NCBI GenBank assembly: GCA_002794775.1
Contig: NBAY01000013.1
Coordinates: forward strand, 186,001 to 250,000
Length of the DNA: 64,000 nt
Reading direction: 5' to 3'
DNA from: Porodaedalea pini
Taxonomy: Eukaryota; Basidiomycota; Agaricomycetes; Hymenochaetales; Hymenochaetaceae
The position numbers and the translations under genes were made by a program. Of the stretch, positions 51,070-63,943 are shown piece after piece (the first letter of the stretch is position 1; each line of letters opens with the position of its first letter). Below the pieces are notes generated by a model. It did not search any database. It saw only the letters and a list, made by a program, of their open reading frames with translations, and had not been told where the DNA came from.

Positions 51070-52471
51070 TTATGACAGATTTGCAGCATTATTAGAGTCC
51101 CTGACAGCTGCGTCTCGTTCCATTATGAGGGACGACGAGTTCGCAACCATTGACGAGGAGATGGAATTGGGAATCGACCAGCTGCCTAAGCTGCCCTCGA
51201 TACGCTGCCTAATCCTCTCTCTGCGCTCGCCGTCAACTGCACCCTCTAGCTGTTCAATAATAGCAGCCTGCTCTCGCACCAGTTCCTCCAGTCCGGTCAC
51301 CTTCTCGCTCAACTCCATCTTCCCGCTCAGCTCCAGCATTTTCGGGCGTAACCGGTCTAAGCTTTCGATGGCAAAGCCCGGTGGGTTCACCTGGCTAGCT
51401 GCATCGGTAGACGGTTTAGATGTAGGATTTGATTTCGAATTAGAGGCCTGAACTGCATCAGTTTGGCGCCTCGTCTGCCGCATCGTCGATCTGGAGAAGG
51501 GACGGGATATAGGCGTGCTCGCTCTCTGTCGAATCTTCTGCCGCATCTCCTCCGGGAACGCGTATTGTGGCGACTGACGCGTCCCTGCATCTCGACCTTT
51601 TGGAGCATCCCACTCGATGGGCGAGTCACGAGATACGAAGTAATCCATGAAAATCTGAAGGTCTCCTGCGAGGTTCTCTCTGTCCTCAAGGAGAGCTGTG
51701 TGTTCAGCTTTCAGGGCGTCATACTTTTTCATCCAATGCATCTCCTTGTCTACGCTGTCATTCAAGGCACTATCCAAACTTTTAGACAGCTTGTCAAGCT
51801 TATCAGTTCTTTCCTCCTGTAGGAAAAATGAGTGACTGCAAATAGCGATAGCAAAGTGCAAGCTCACGAGTTGTCTGCAGCGATCCTCCAATTCCTTGTT
51901 CTGAACGATACGATCGTTCAATACGTTCTGTTGCGTTGCCAGATCGAATTCCAGTTGATTTACATAGGCCCGGAGCTGAGAAGCTGTTCGTCTCTCAGTC
52001 GTCAGTGCATTCTGAGCCTTGTGGAATGCTAGAAGATAGGGGTTAGTCGAGACAAGGCAGAGTCAGAGGGAAGTGGCACTCACTTTGCTCAATGTTCTTT
52101 AGTCGATCGAGAGCTCTGTTCATATATCCAGCTTCTTCCAAGAGGCGCGATATCGTCTGCTTCTGTGTCGCTATAATGCTGGCCGGATCTGATTCAAAGC
52201 CTGGCATTGGCTGACCAAAGTCGTGGTGAGCAGACGGCACATTGGCGAAGTTGTTGTGCGGACGCGGCGGCTCAGCCGGAAACTGAACGTCATATGGCCG
52301 AACAGACTCCGGGGGACGAGGGCCCGGGTTCACTTGCTGTTGAACTTGACGAGGTTGCTGTGACGCATCGAAATTATTTCGTTGAGGCTCCGTATGAGCC
52401 GCGTCTGGGCGCGCTGGGTCGGTGAAAAACGACGGCATTGTCTGCTGTGGCTTGTTCGGCCTCTTTGGCAT
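51070..52471 (-). CDS. Coiled-coil protein of unknown function
   Basis: Three or four exons, about 430 residues from ATG 52471 (MPKRPNKPQQTMPSFF). The first 90 residues are Pro/Gln/Asn-rich and probably disordered. A parallel coiled coil follows with regular heptads (RLLEEAGYMNRALDRLKNIE, then VLNDRIVQNKELEDRCRQL, then LDKLSKSLDSALNDSVDKE). A disordered Arg/Ser/Thr stretch follows. A second coiled coil (GKMELSEKVTGLEELVREQA) lies before a Ser/Asn-rich end. No family is recognised. The shape fits a centrosomal, septin or trafficking scaffold, but there is no specific support. Confidence 0.78.
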
Positions 52472-52560
52472 TTGGAGTGGGACAGATGATTTGAAGGTCC
52501 TAGCAACGCAGACAGAAGAGTCGCATGAGCATCACAGATCTCATAAGAAAACCAGCGTGC

Positions 52561-54159
52561 TCACTCCGCGCCGAGGTCAACCCTAGGCTTGTCGGTGGCA
52601 AGATCATGAAGCTGCACAGACTCAGGCGCTGCAAACAGAGGGGTTGGAGGACGGCCGTCTTGCATTAAAGCAGTAGTAGAGCGGGATTTACGATGGAGCG
52701 GGCCCTGATAGCTTGTCTTAGCAGTCAAAAACGAACATAAGATTGATGAACTAACGTCGTAAGGGTTGCCTCCGCTGTTACTGAATGACCGCAGCCAGTA
52801 GCTCCACGTTGCTAGAACTTCCTGCCATTGCCAAGGAGTCAGACGAATTCTTAGGTAATGGTATCGAAAAGGCAAATACCTTCTGCGTTCCGATGAAGAA
52901 GAAAACGGCAAGAGGAACTATGCGAAACATACATGAGAAGAAAGCGATAGTATTCCTTTAATGACTCACGCGTTGCCTGTAAGACATAAGGAGCAAAATC
53001 TCGACTGTCAGAGAGAAGCAATGCAGATACACTAAAAAGTAAAGTGAATACGAGATAATTAGCAGCTTTAAGACTAGAACCTACATCAATGCAATGATCG
53101 CATAAATTGTGAAGCCGGCCAGACGCAGCAAAAACAGCCTGAAGCCAGATCGGTTCAGACCAGCTCTGATATACGCATTTTGGTATATTTTAATGCAAAT
53201 CAGAACTAGCGAAGAATGTTAGCTGTGTTAGTAAAGGTAGAGGTCGTAACTCTACCTTCGAAGAGGAGAATGAAAGCCATGGCAACGGCGGTAAATGTTG
53301 GAACAAAAATGCTGAAACTCATTTAGCATGAACAATTGTCAGGAGAAGGTTATCTTACTTGAAGGCATTTGAGTCAAGCGTACAGTAGAATAGCTTTTCT
53401 GTTGATTGAATGCGTGCTGGATTCTTATGGCCGATCTACAGCATTATTCAGAGACATTACAGCAAACCCGAAGTCATCCAATGCTCACTACAGCGCCTGC
53501 GATAGTCAAGGCTAGAAAGACAGTGTAGGGAGCGAGTAAGAGCTAAACGGGAAGAAAAGAATTAAGCTCAAGGTCACTCGCAAAAAAGCATGCCTTCAAC
53601 CTACCGCTGCCAGCCGAGCGGTTTGTAGATTCCGACTTGCTAGCCCAAACTGGGACCAAGGCCTCATAGGTCCTAGGCCATGCCAAATCTTCCGAACAGT
53701 TCAGACTTATCGTCATAGATTACCAAATCATGTAAGTACTCACATGTGCAACCAATGCCACACCTGCAACAGACGTCCTGTAATAGCTTCGTTTCATACG
53801 AGATCCAAATGCTAAACATTGCTGACAACTAACATGGGAAGCGCGCCATTTGCCATGGATGCTTGAGCCAAGCAAAGTCCGAAGGGCGGATGTTCATCGC
53901 GCTGTTTTCCTGCATACAACCTTCAAATTTCGATCTCAGTCGCCTCTCTCGGAAAGTAGCGCAAAGCCGTTAACACCCACAGGAGTGTATACACCAATGA
54001 AGAGAAGAACCATGTGGCACAGAAGTTGAGCAAAGTAGGGTGTCGACTAGGTTGACGCGATGCGACGATGCTCAAGACAACAATCGGAAGCCCGACTATG
54101 CCACCAGCAATGTGAAAGAAGAGAAATACCACAGTCAATCCGGTTGAGGGGCCAGCCAT
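52561..54159 (-). CDS. Multi-pass (about seven TM) membrane protein, GPCR-like
   Basis: Roughly nine short exons with GT-AG introns. The start MAGPSTGLTVVFLFFHIAGG (54159) gives helix 1. Further helices include ATWFFSSLVYTLLW, LAQASMANGALP.TSVAGVAL, LLLAPYTVFLALTIAGA, IFVPTFTAVAMAFILLFE and FRLFLLRLAGFTIYAIIAL. A short soluble tail ends ATDKPRVDLGAE (stop at 52563-52561). The pattern of seven hydrophobic segments with a short polar tail resembles basidiomycete orphan GPCR-like proteins. No ligand or coupling motif is recognised. Exact exon limits in the middle are uncertain. Confidence 0.72.
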
Positions 54160-54774
54160 AGCGGACTGTCAAGGGTGACGGTCGACAGTGAGTTGCGCGG
54201 GCTTCGGCGACACGCACAGCGTTCGAGAGATGGCATGAAGTCTTATAAAGAAGTATGCCCGTTCGCCCCGTGGCGAACATCCGCTCTGACATGCCGATAG
54301 GTAAATGTGGCACCCGGCGGCTCGGGAAGACATCACTGAGGGCTCGGACGGCGCTCGGTTGGAGGCCAAAAGGGGCATGCACAGAATTTGATCCTCGACT
54401 CGCTTAGATTGAACCAGGCTCGACATGTAATTGACGACCACGAAAGCGTGGTCATAAATGACAGTATTCAATGGCGTGAACTGACATCACTTCCGTAAGT
54501 CCACTGCAGGATGATTATGAACTAGTACTTGCCTGTCTCATCGGACCTTAACAGGCAGTCTTCAAGGAGATGATACAAGTTCATTATACAGGTTGATACC
54601 CGAAAGGAGGAAGAAAGGACAACAAACACAGATTCAGACGAAGGTATATCTAGTACAAAAACTAGTATGTTGCAGTGGTAAGCCAATGGTTTGTGTAGTA
54701 ATCCGCACAGCCACCGGCTCACGTTTTCATCGCAATGAAGCGTACGCGCGCACTGGAATGCGGTTTCAGCACAC
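54160..54774. other. Gap between two minus-strand genes
   Basis: 615 bp holding the upstream region of the seven-TM gene and the 3' UTR of the STEEP1-like gene. Short open frames are present on both strands; none has a family signature. Confidence 0.45.
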
Positions 54775-55470
54775 TCAAGCTGAGACATCCTCAGGCGCCT
54801 CCTTCGATCCAACATCTAAATCAAAGGCATCCGACGGAACTTGTCCTTGTACCTGTGTCAGTGCACCTGGCAGTATATACAAGAAAGGACTTGTTTTCGC
54901 TGGAGGCGGTGTCACTTGGTAGGCTACCGGCAGCGTACATCGCGGGCATATGAATCGGTATTGGCGCTCATGACCACCTTCTCTGCGAGGAAAGTGAACA
55001 TATACCGAGCGCTATGGCGACGACGGCGCACTCACCTCTCCAGAAGAATGGGCTCTACAGCCGTAGCGTTTAACTTGAACACATGCGCTTTTGCTTCATT
55101 GCTGTCTTGGGAGCGAACAATAATCGCATTATCCGTTTTTCTCCGTGGTAAAGATGTCAAAAGTTTGTCGATAACCAGCTGTGAAACCGATCGTAAGCTA
55201 ACCACACACGTTGCATGCAACGAGATAAACGCGATGTACAATGAACTCTCCACAAATACAATCTAAAAGTAGAAATTCAGAATATTAATGTAGAGGACGC
55301 GGGAAAGAGACCGGTCCTACAATATACACGCAAGGCGGCTGTAGACGATTTTGTTGGCTGAGCTGTGCGGTAAACATCCACTGAGCATCTTCTTGTGACC
55401 AGAATCGACGAAAGGTAGACTCACCTTCCGTCGACGTCGAGACAGCTGAACGAGAGACGATCTTCGGCAT
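54775..55470 (-). CDS. STEEP1-like protein (UPF0428 / CXorf56 family)
   Basis: Five exons, about 160 residues. MPKIVSRSAVSTSTE opens the protein, followed after an intron by a short Ser/Thr stretch and VYYCICGEFIL. Then come VIDKLLTSLPRRKTDNAIIV, KAHVFKLNATAVEPILLERE, GGHERQYRFICPRC and LPVAYQ, and the end is LDVGSKEAPEDVSA. The CIC and CPRC pairs probably bind a metal. The human homologue STEEP promotes STING exit from the ER; fungi have no STING, so the ancestral role must be different, perhaps in membrane traffic. That is inference. The gene is divergent from DPH6 across 411 bp. Confidence 0.85.
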
Positions 55471-55881
55471 TGTGAGAAGGTGGAATCAGCGATAAACGCC
55501 AGGTTTGAAGTATGATGGTAAAATGAATGTCCATTAATATTACAGTCTTTTTCATAAATATTGTCACATGTACACGTGAAATTCACGCGTTTTTGACGCC
55601 AAATGCTGAAAACCCCAGTAATTCGCAGTTTTCTCATGCAATAGTGCATAATATAAAGTCATTAAACACAGTAAAAAGAGTCCTCATCCAGGAGAACAGA
55701 TATATGTAAAAACATCCGAATGTATGTGTGTCTGTCATTTAGGATAAGACAAACATTCTCGATTCGGCCAACTTGGTCGCCAAATGCTCTTTGCCACCGT
55801 CGCTGACTTCTGAGGTGCCAGATAATCCGTACTGCATTGTCTCCTGCATCTAATCTCAGTCGAGGTCTCACGATACCCTCG
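55471..55881. promoter_or_regulatory. Divergent promoter region, STEEP1-like / DPH6
   Basis: 411 bp between the two start codons. Fairly AT-rich with no recognised element or RNA gene. Confidence 0.45.
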
Positions 55882-58556
55882 ATGAAGTATGTGGCTCTTC
55901 TGAGTGGGGGGAAGGATAGCTGTTTCAATCTGGTGCACTGCGCGTGCAATGGACACGAACTAGTTGCAGCGGCATCCCTGGGTCCCGGACAAGGCAAAGG
56001 TATGGCTTTCTTTCCTTCCTCGGGTATTTTGACCTGACATGGATAGAGGAGCTCGACTCCTACCTTTACCAAACTGTTGGTCAGGATGCTATAGAGCTCG
56101 TTGCGCAGGCTCTCGACGTACCGCTGTACAGGAGATCCATCGTAGGATCTGCTGTAGAACAAGGTTTCGAATATGGTACAAGAAAAGGAGGGAGTTCAAT
56201 CGGAGTTAAGGGTGATGAAACCGAGGACTTGTACGAATTGCTGTCCGAAGTAAAGGTCAGGACTTGCATTCAAGGGCATCATGATTGTCTCGTTCTGAAA
56301 CTAGTGTATGCGAATGCTTAGGATCATCATTCTGACCTGCAAGGCGTATCTGTCGGTGCGATCCTTTCTAACTACCAGAGAGTTCGAGTAGAGCATGTGT
56401 ACGTGCACGTACATTGTTACCTGGGCCCTTACTCTTCAATAACACTGCCTACAGTTGCCTACGTCTGTCGTTGACTCCTCTATGTTATCTGTGGCAGCGA
56501 GATCAAGATGAACTACTGTCAGAAATGATCGCCTCAGGAGTAGAAGCTATATTAATCAAGGTCGCAGGCATTGGCCTAAAACCACAACACCTGGGACAGA
56601 CCCTCGCAGCTATGCAGCCCACCTTAAAGTACCTGGTTTGTCCAACTCCTTCATGCATTTGTACCACATTGACGCATTATCCAGAACGACCTTTACGGGG
56701 CGCATATATGCGGAGAAGGTGGCGAATACGAGACTCTGACTCTGGACTGTCCGATGTTCAAGCGACGCATTGTCTTGTATGCACTACTGCTTTCGTGCGA
56801 TTGCTCTGATGAACAATTTTTCTGCCAGAAAGGACGTGGAGACGGTTATCCACTCGGATAATGACTTTGCGACTGTCGCATATCTGAGGATTAAAGATGC
56901 ATGGTTAGAAGCCAGAGATGACGCTTTGAGCGAGCCTGTTGCAGCTCCTCCTCTTTTACTCGCAGAGTATAGAATGCTGGAGACGCTTCTAAAGGATGCG
57001 GTGCCAGAAGTAAAGAGAGATGTCTCGCGGGTAGCTGCCCCACCAGATATCGCTACGCAACGGACCATCTCTGTCTCTTCATGCAAACTTGGGAGATGGG
57101 TGGTTGTGTCCAATATACAAAGAAACGAAGAAGCCACCGGATCTATCGACGACGAAGTTGCATCGTGTTTCAAGATTCTACAAGGTCAGAAACAGACTGC
57201 CTCTACGTTACTGCTAGCTGACTGTCATCCCAGACCATCTCTCCGAGCACTCCCTCGGGATCTCCGACCTTACTTTCGTAAACATATTCATCTCACATAT
57301 GTCGACGTTCCCTGAAGTCAACCAAGCGTACAAGGCTTTCTTTGGAACAAGCCCTCCTGCTCGTGCCTGCGTTGCTGTTGATCTTCCAGTCGGGGTGAAC
57401 ATCAGGCTCGAATGCATCGCTTGCGAAGATCAGTTAAATGAACGTCGTGCGTTGCATGTTCAAGGCCTCAGCTACTGGGCTCCTGCGAATATCGGGCCGT
57501 ATTCACAAGCTGTCATTGTGTGCACCAGGCCTCCTTCCAATCTTCTCTAGTATAAATCCCTGACTGTCTCATACATGCATGCAGGTCAATGACAGAATCT
57601 TCATCTCCGGTCAGATCGGTATGCAGCCTAGCTCTCTTGCTTTGCCCTCGCCTCCGGACTTCGCACTTGAAGGCGCACTCGCCTTTCAGCACATACATCG
57701 CATAATGACTGTGCTCAAGGAGACGTACGGCGCGAATTGGAGGCATGCGGTCCAGAGTCTGATCTGTTGGTTGGTCAATGCGTCGGATTTGCCCAGAGTG
57801 CAGAGAATTGGCGAAGCGCTTGACTCGGTAAGATTGAAATGTTATCCGACGGAGCATCGTGTTGAATTATGCGCTACCAACGATAGTATGCGTCAGTCCC
57901 TACTCTCTTCGTTGGTGCGAAGTCGCTGCCGAAAGGCGCCTTGATTGAGGCTCAAGTTGTTGCTCACACGGGCCAGTACTTCGCAGTGGAAGATGGCGAA
58001 ACAGAGATGCGACGGTGCAAATCATCTGTCTTCGACAAAGGTATCGTGCTTTGAACGCAAGAGTCTAATGGTTCTGAATCAATAGATAATTTGTAGGTGA
58101 TCTTGCGACCCACGCTTGCACCATACACTGGGAGATATCCACTTTTGCAGAGGTATCTGCATTCTGTGCAATACTTATAGTGAAAGGTGGCGATTTCATT
58201 TTTTGGCTAATGAAGATATTGTGAGGTAAAACGGCAATTCTAGGAAATTCTGCATTGGCATCGGAGCGACTCAAAGCTCAGACAAAAGAAAATGTGTTAT
58301 GGACGCAAACCTACTCTGTGAGGCTCTTTCACAAAGGCCCGCTTCAAGAGCAAGGTCTGCCCTTCGCGTCTTCTCTGACCATGTGTTTCGATAACATGAT
58401 GCTTCCACAGCGCTGGCCTTCATTTCGGAATTCTTCTCCGATGCTGTTCGCCCTGCAATCACGACAGTCCCAGTGAGATTCATCGCTACCAAAGAAGCCG
58501 ACGACTGGGACTTCGCATATTGTTTCATCGGGTCGTCTGCTACCTCCGCATCTTAG
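55882..58556 (+). CDS. DPH6: Diphthine--ammonia ligase with C-terminal RidA-like domains
   Basis: About 740 residues in eight or more exons. The start MKYVALLSGGKDSCFN carries the PP-loop (SGGKDS) of the ATP pyrophosphatase domain. The conserved blocks that follow are GQDAIELVAQALDVPLYRRS, DDHHS.LQGVSVGAILSNYQ, VRVEHVCLRLSLTPLCYLWQ, RDQDELLSEM, IKVAGIGL, and NDLYGAHICGEGGEYETLTL. The second half has two YjgF/RidA-like modules (VNQAYKAFFGTSPPARACVA and NDRIFISGQIGMQP). The enzyme amidates diphthine on eEF2 with ammonium and ATP, the last step of diphthamide synthesis. The intron ending at the ATCCCAG acceptor (about 57230) gives QDHLSEHSLGISDL, which fits the family. Stop at 58554-58556. Confidence 0.93.
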
Positions 58557-58696
58557 CATGCACTACAGCTCCTGGAATAAAATACAATGTAAAGATGACT
58601 GTTGTATAATGACGATGCGATTGCTATATTACACATTGCGGCTTCATATTAAGTACATCCGACACCCAAAAGTTCGAGAAGTGAATAAGCAGGTAA

Positions 58697-61280
58697 TTAC
58701 GGCGAGATCTGTTCTCGTAGGACTTTCATCTCGCCTAGACGTCGACGCATGTCTTTCTCCGTCTTGGTTGGGGGGACCATCCTCGCAACAAACGCTCCAG
58801 CCTGAAATCAAGCAGTGACTCAGCTGAGGTGGAAAGATGAAGAGAATACGTGAGGGCATACCAGTGTGCACAGGCCGCCGAAGCGCAGGACCCAGCCCAC
58901 ACCGCTCTTACCCAAGTACGTATTATGGTTGCTTGGGTCCTCCGCGGTGTCCACGATCTTGAAGATCGCGCTCGCGACAATCGCAACCTCAAGGTCGCTG
59001 TGAGTGAAATTGAACTTACAAAATGTACGGGAACCTACAATGAACTGAGGCATCACGATAGCTAAGTTGTGAATACCAAGCACTGTGCCTCCTGCAACCG
59101 GCTGGGAGTCATGAACTTCTCCCTCTTCACCCAAGGGACCCAGAGAACGCTGACGCAGGAGGGGAGCGCGTTCTTCTGTCCGTCGCCAGCGGTGTTGCGT
59201 GGGTGAAGAAGCGTTGCGGAAGTGATTGCGAGAATGACTGCGAGAAGAAGGTGCACCAATTTCTGGGGCGTAAACAGTTTGAGATTCAGAGTCTTCACCC
59301 ATTTCCTTCAGGAACTAAATGCCGAAGGAGAAGTGTAGTCGTAAACCTCATGATAGAGCCAAACGTAATGGAACTTACCTCCATGATGATGGCAAAGGGG
59401 ACCCAACAAGCGACGGCCCAGCAAATGCCAACAAGGCTGACCATGACGATGGCATGGGTAAGAGTCGCGATGAAGAACGTCGAGAATGTGAGTACCGTAA
59501 AGAGTAGCATGGCAGCCGTCCAGATGTTGCGGAGCATGAACGGCATCCGTGGAAGCTTCAGAGGCTTGCCTTTACTTGCAGCCTCGGCTCGCCATTCTTG
59601 CACAGTATTGCGGAGTCTTACTAACTCAGCGTCTTCTTCTTCATCACCATCATGAGCCAAAAGTCTCTGATCACGCCTTGAAAGGTTTGGAAGTAAAGTT
59701 CCTGCAATGACGGCCACTGCAGAAACGAGTTCAACATAATCCAGTCGAAACTTCTGAAAGCCTATGCGTACCGATGCTAAACCAAAGAAGTGCAAGATCA
59801 CCCATGCGAGTTGCGTTCTCGCTGTCGGGTTCCTTTCCTGTCTCTTTAGCTAGAACCTGACCAACATATGTAGTTCTGCGAGACAGCTTCAGTGGCCATT
59901 GTACATTAGGCAAGGCGGCTTTACTCACGCGTAGAATAAAAACGGAAACCATCCCATGAACGCAAAAAACTGCACGTAGCAGACACGCCTGATAGGCTTG
60001 GGCAGATTGACTACTGCGTTCCAGATATTCCTCAGAACATCCGCAAGTTTGCTAACAGAATTCATAAGGATTGGCTCAAACGTATGTATATAGCGAAGAA
60101 GCCATGCCTTTGCTTCTTATCCCTGAGATCTGCCGGTCGGGCCTTTTCATCTTGGAAGATACATGTGGTGCCGACAGTCACGATAAGGATAACCATCGCC
60201 AACACGCAGAACTTCCTGAACTGAGATCCACCCAAAAGACGTAGGACTGGAAGTTGCGCAAGCGGCAAGAATCCTTCCCGTATACTTCAGTTACGGAACA
60301 ACATCGGAAATGAATTTATATGTTAAACTCACCGAAACCGTATCCAATGATGTTTCCGGCATGAGTCATCCTTCCATGCCAAGCATTTCCAGAGTTCAGC
60401 TGGGAAGGCGGAGTCACATCCAGCAGGAGGTTTCTTAAAGAAGCTTGTAATGCATTAAGTGAGAAGTCGAGGAAATAGAATGCAACAACCGCGAATCCAA
60501 TAGCGGTATCTGCTACCTGTAATGAGCATAAATTCAGTATCTTTCGCAAACCCAACAGTACATGGAGGATATATACTTGTTCCTGCCTCTTGGGGTCCCA
60601 AGAGCCCGCGCCACCTCCAAACGCATCAACGAAGAACGCAGCAACTTCTTGACAGTACGCGAGGACAAGCGTGGATAGACAAAGCACGCCGGTGCTGGTG
60701 GCAACCCAATAACGTCGACGATAGCGTGAACGGGACGAATCCGAGATGGCACCTTTGAACCATTGGTCTGTTTACCATGAAAGTAGAATGAACAGAATAC
60801 CAACCAATTAAGGGTTGTGCAATGAGCCCGCTTATAGGCCCGGCAAGCCAGACAAGACTCGTTAACTGCTCGGACAGTCCAAGCGACAGCAGGAACGGCG
60901 TTCCATATCTAATTTAAAGATTGAGAGGCATGTTAGAGCACCCCGCCACGTTGAAGAATAAACTAATCGAGCACGTACCCCAGCTCCACCGTCCAGGCGA
61001 CCTGAGCACCTGCCATCGACACACTCAAGTTAAACAACTGAAGCGTTGTCAGGCGTGTGCGGCCGATGTCCGCGGATGCAGCATCGGGGACGCCAGCCTT
61101 TACATCTCTCTGAGGACTCCTCGTCTTCTGTGCATTCGTGGCCTTGTAACGCTCTTCGGGTGAGAGGTGGGAATCGTCGGCGGCGGCAGAGGCGAGGTTG
61201 CCTCTGCTGCTACTGGTCGTTGGCCAGGCCATCTGAGTCGTCGGATCTGGGTCAGGCGCGGGCGAAGGCGAAAGACTCAT
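58697..61280 (-). CDS. SUT/GPH-type sugar-proton symporter
   Basis: Roughly 640 residues with about twelve membrane helices. The start at 61280 opens a polar tail of 70 residues, then LFNLSVSMAGAQVAWTVELG / YGTPFLLSLGLSEQLTSLVW and LAGPISGLIAQPL/IGAISD, the signature of the plant SUT and fungal Sut1 group. FYFLDFSLNALQASLRNLLL and HAGNIIGYGFG are further GPH-family blocks, as is YVQFFAFMGWFPFLFYA. The C-terminus reads AGAFVARMVPPTKTEKDM and ends REQISP. Such transporters take up sucrose or maltose with protons in fission yeast. The substrate here is unknown. It is 46 kb from the amylase locus, so no link is claimed. Confidence 0.88.
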
Positions 61281-61655
61281 CGCTGGGCAGAGAGCCAGAA
61301 AGTGAGTGGAAAGAGCGTTATGGGACGGCCAGCACGAGGCCGGTGTATTTTAGTATTTCGGACGCGTTTAGCCAACGCGTCACGCGCTCCACGTCCCGCG
61401 CAGAGCTGCCTTTATACGTACAAATCTGCATAGTACTACCGTCTCATTCGTATTCAAATGCTCTTGTAGTTACATACAGCGCGGGTCTAAACAATTTCAG
61501 TGAAGCAGGGAACAGAAAACAGCGAAAGAACTAATAAAGTAGGACAGGTCGACAGCAGTGCAAGGGTAGTACAGGTGTATGCGAGTATGTGACCAGAACA
61601 AAATGCAACAAGAAAGAAATTCACGATATGGGCAATGCGACTCAGCATAGCTGCC
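61281..61655. other. Gap between two minus-strand genes
   Basis: 375 bp with the SUT promoter and the 3' UTR of the ankyrin gene. No gene is supported. Confidence 0.45.
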
Positions 61656-63727
61656 TCAGCCTCGTAGTTCCGACGCCGTTCGTCGATGCTCACGCTGGCC
61701 TTTCTGAGCATCGGTGCTCGGCAGCGGCTTCCCGAGCTTCGCGAATGCGGCCCGTCGAGAACTCGTCTTCGAATTTAAAGGCGGTGGATCAGGGAAAATC
61801 GCATAGTCGCTTGGCGGTCCGGTGAAACTACCGACGTCGTCTTGTTGTCGAGTAGGGACAGTGCCCGCCCGACGTCCTGAGGGTCTTCGCTCGAGTGGTT
61901 GGCCGTTCACCAATGGGTTGCTTATAGCAGGGAAATTAACCTCCAGTGGTGATGCCTGTGCAGGTCGAGATGGTGTGGGAGTAGTACCCGAGCGATTTCG
62001 GGGAGTCTGTAAGTCCATAGAGTCCACGATGACTGGAACAGGAGGCGGCGGAGTACTTCGCAACTGTGCGGCAGAGAAAGATGGTCGCAAACGACGGTTG
62101 GCAAGAGACATGGATGGCGTGTTGCTAATAGTCGGTGTGGCAAGAGGAAGATGTGAGTTGCTCCCGTTAATGGTTGGTAGAGTGGATACCCCATTCGTAG
62201 TCGATTTCGAATCCGAAGTCTGAGTGCCCGCACTGCCACTCCTGTTACGCTTTTTGTACTCCGCGATCGCATCTGCGTCACGCTCTCGAACGCGAGAGGC
62301 TATGGGGGACAGAACATGGGAAAGGTTGGCCGGAGGAAGGTTGAGCGATGATACAGAACCTGATTGATTTGATGGCATGGGCGATGCGGCAGTGAAGGAA
62401 TGCGAATGATTTAAAGCTGGTGAGGGGTGACGCGGCGTGAACTTGGATGCGGACGTAGAGAAACTAGGCTGTGAAGATGATGATGAGAACGAAGAGCCTG
62501 TTCGCTGTTGCATCGGCGACAGCCCAGCATCACCGCTATCAGAGGTAGCCGTCGTTCTACTTCCGCCAGACGCACTTCGCATCCGCATTGAACCATTTTG
62601 TCCGCCTAGAGAAGTGTAAGCAGTAGTTTGGATGATTTTAAAAAAAGCGATCTTGCCTTTCAGGTCCTGATTGCGTGCTCGCCGCCGCGCATTTTTCTTA
62701 TTCTCGAACTGAAGTCTAGCAGCTTCTTCCAGTGTAGACAAAGTATTTCGACTTTCCAGCATGTTAGCTCTCAAGAAAATGCCAGCGCAATTAGAATATT
62801 TCAACTTACGAGTAAGCATAATCGGAGGCCGTGAACCCATCATGGTTGCGAGCGGCGAACTGGCAACCTCTCTCAATCAACAACTGAACAACCTGGATGC
62901 AAATAGTTGAGTTCAAAAGTCATGGCAACGGAAGCATATAAGTGACTAACAGCAATGTGGCCCCAAGCGCTCGCGCTGAAAAAGTCTCAGCATACATAGG
63001 GGTTGGCAAAATCAGTTACTAACTAGTGGAGTGGGGTGTTCCCAAGATTATCCGGTAAATCATAATCGGCACCCATGTCGCAGAGCATCTGACACAGAAA
63101 GGTCATGGACAATTGGAAGGTGTGTACACGCATAGATGGAAGCACGCACTTGGGCAAGGTCTTCGTTTCCCTTCAAGGCAGCCGCGTGTAGAGCGGTCTT
63201 GCCTTGAACATTTGACCACTCAAGGATGAAGGGATAGCGTTCAAAGTATATGCGTGCCATTCGAAGGGCTGCGCCCATAAGGTCGGGATGACCTCCGGCG
63301 GGATTGTAAGGATTATATGCTCCTGGTCGTAGCTCAGACAGGAGAATGAGTATGGTGTTGTTGTCAGCATCCTATTGCAACCACGCATGCGGTCAGAATT
63401 TGGTTTAGCTACCTCCTCTAATTCGCAGTGCAAATGTGCGCACCTTGCTGAGCTCCTCGTCATCATGTCCAGCGTAAAGCAAGAACTCGAAAGTCTCCTC
63501 GTGGCCGAGAACGGCAGCCCACGCAAGCGATGTGTAACGACGCGTGCTAGGATCCGGGTTTCTCATGTCAGTGCGCTGTATCAGCCGCTTGACGAGAAAC
63601 AGGTTGTTCTCTGTTGCGCATTATGCACGTAAGCTCGCTACACTTTCCCGACACTGCTCTCGGTTTCGTGATCGTACTCACCTTTGACCGCGCGACGTAG
63701 TCTGGCCGAGGCGTCCTTTTCGGCCAT
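61656..63727 (-). CDS. Ankyrin-repeat protein, Avo2-like
   Basis: About 600 residues, multi-exon. MAEKDASARLRRAVKG, NLFLVKRLIQRTDM and YTSLAWAAVLGHEETFEFLL open a run of at least four ankyrin repeats (QGKTALHAAALKGNEDLAQ, LGNTPLHYASAWGHIAVVQL and HDGFTASDYAYS). After a short coiled segment (LEEAARLQFENKKNARRRAR) the last 370 residues are Ser/Pro/Thr-rich and disordered. The opening block ARLRRAV..N..LVKRLIQR strongly resembles yeast Avo2, an accessory subunit of TOR complex 2. The assignment rests on this similarity and on the layout. The gene is divergent from PheRS beta (216 bp). Confidence 0.82.
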
Positions 63728-63943
63728 GATGGCAGTTGGAGAAAAAGGTGTAAGGAGAGGGCTGAGGGAGCTGTGCGGAAGTCAGACGCTGTGCAGCGCA
63801 GCCCTGATCGAGGCATTGCGCGCTGGAGCGGCTTGGAAGCCAATTGGCGCGTGGATCGTGTTTTACGTACGCAAATTCCTTTCCCGGAGTACGTGACTCA
63901 ACGTGTAGCTATTCGTTACTTGACAGCATACGACTCACTCACT
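63728..63943. promoter_or_regulatory. Divergent promoter, Avo2-like / PheRS beta
   Basis: 216 bp between the start codons of the ankyrin gene and PheRS beta. No recognised motif. Confidence 0.45.

Noticed and set aside
58697..61280. Link between the SUT-type symporter and the amylase locus
   Set aside because: They lie more than 45 kb apart with housekeeping genes between.
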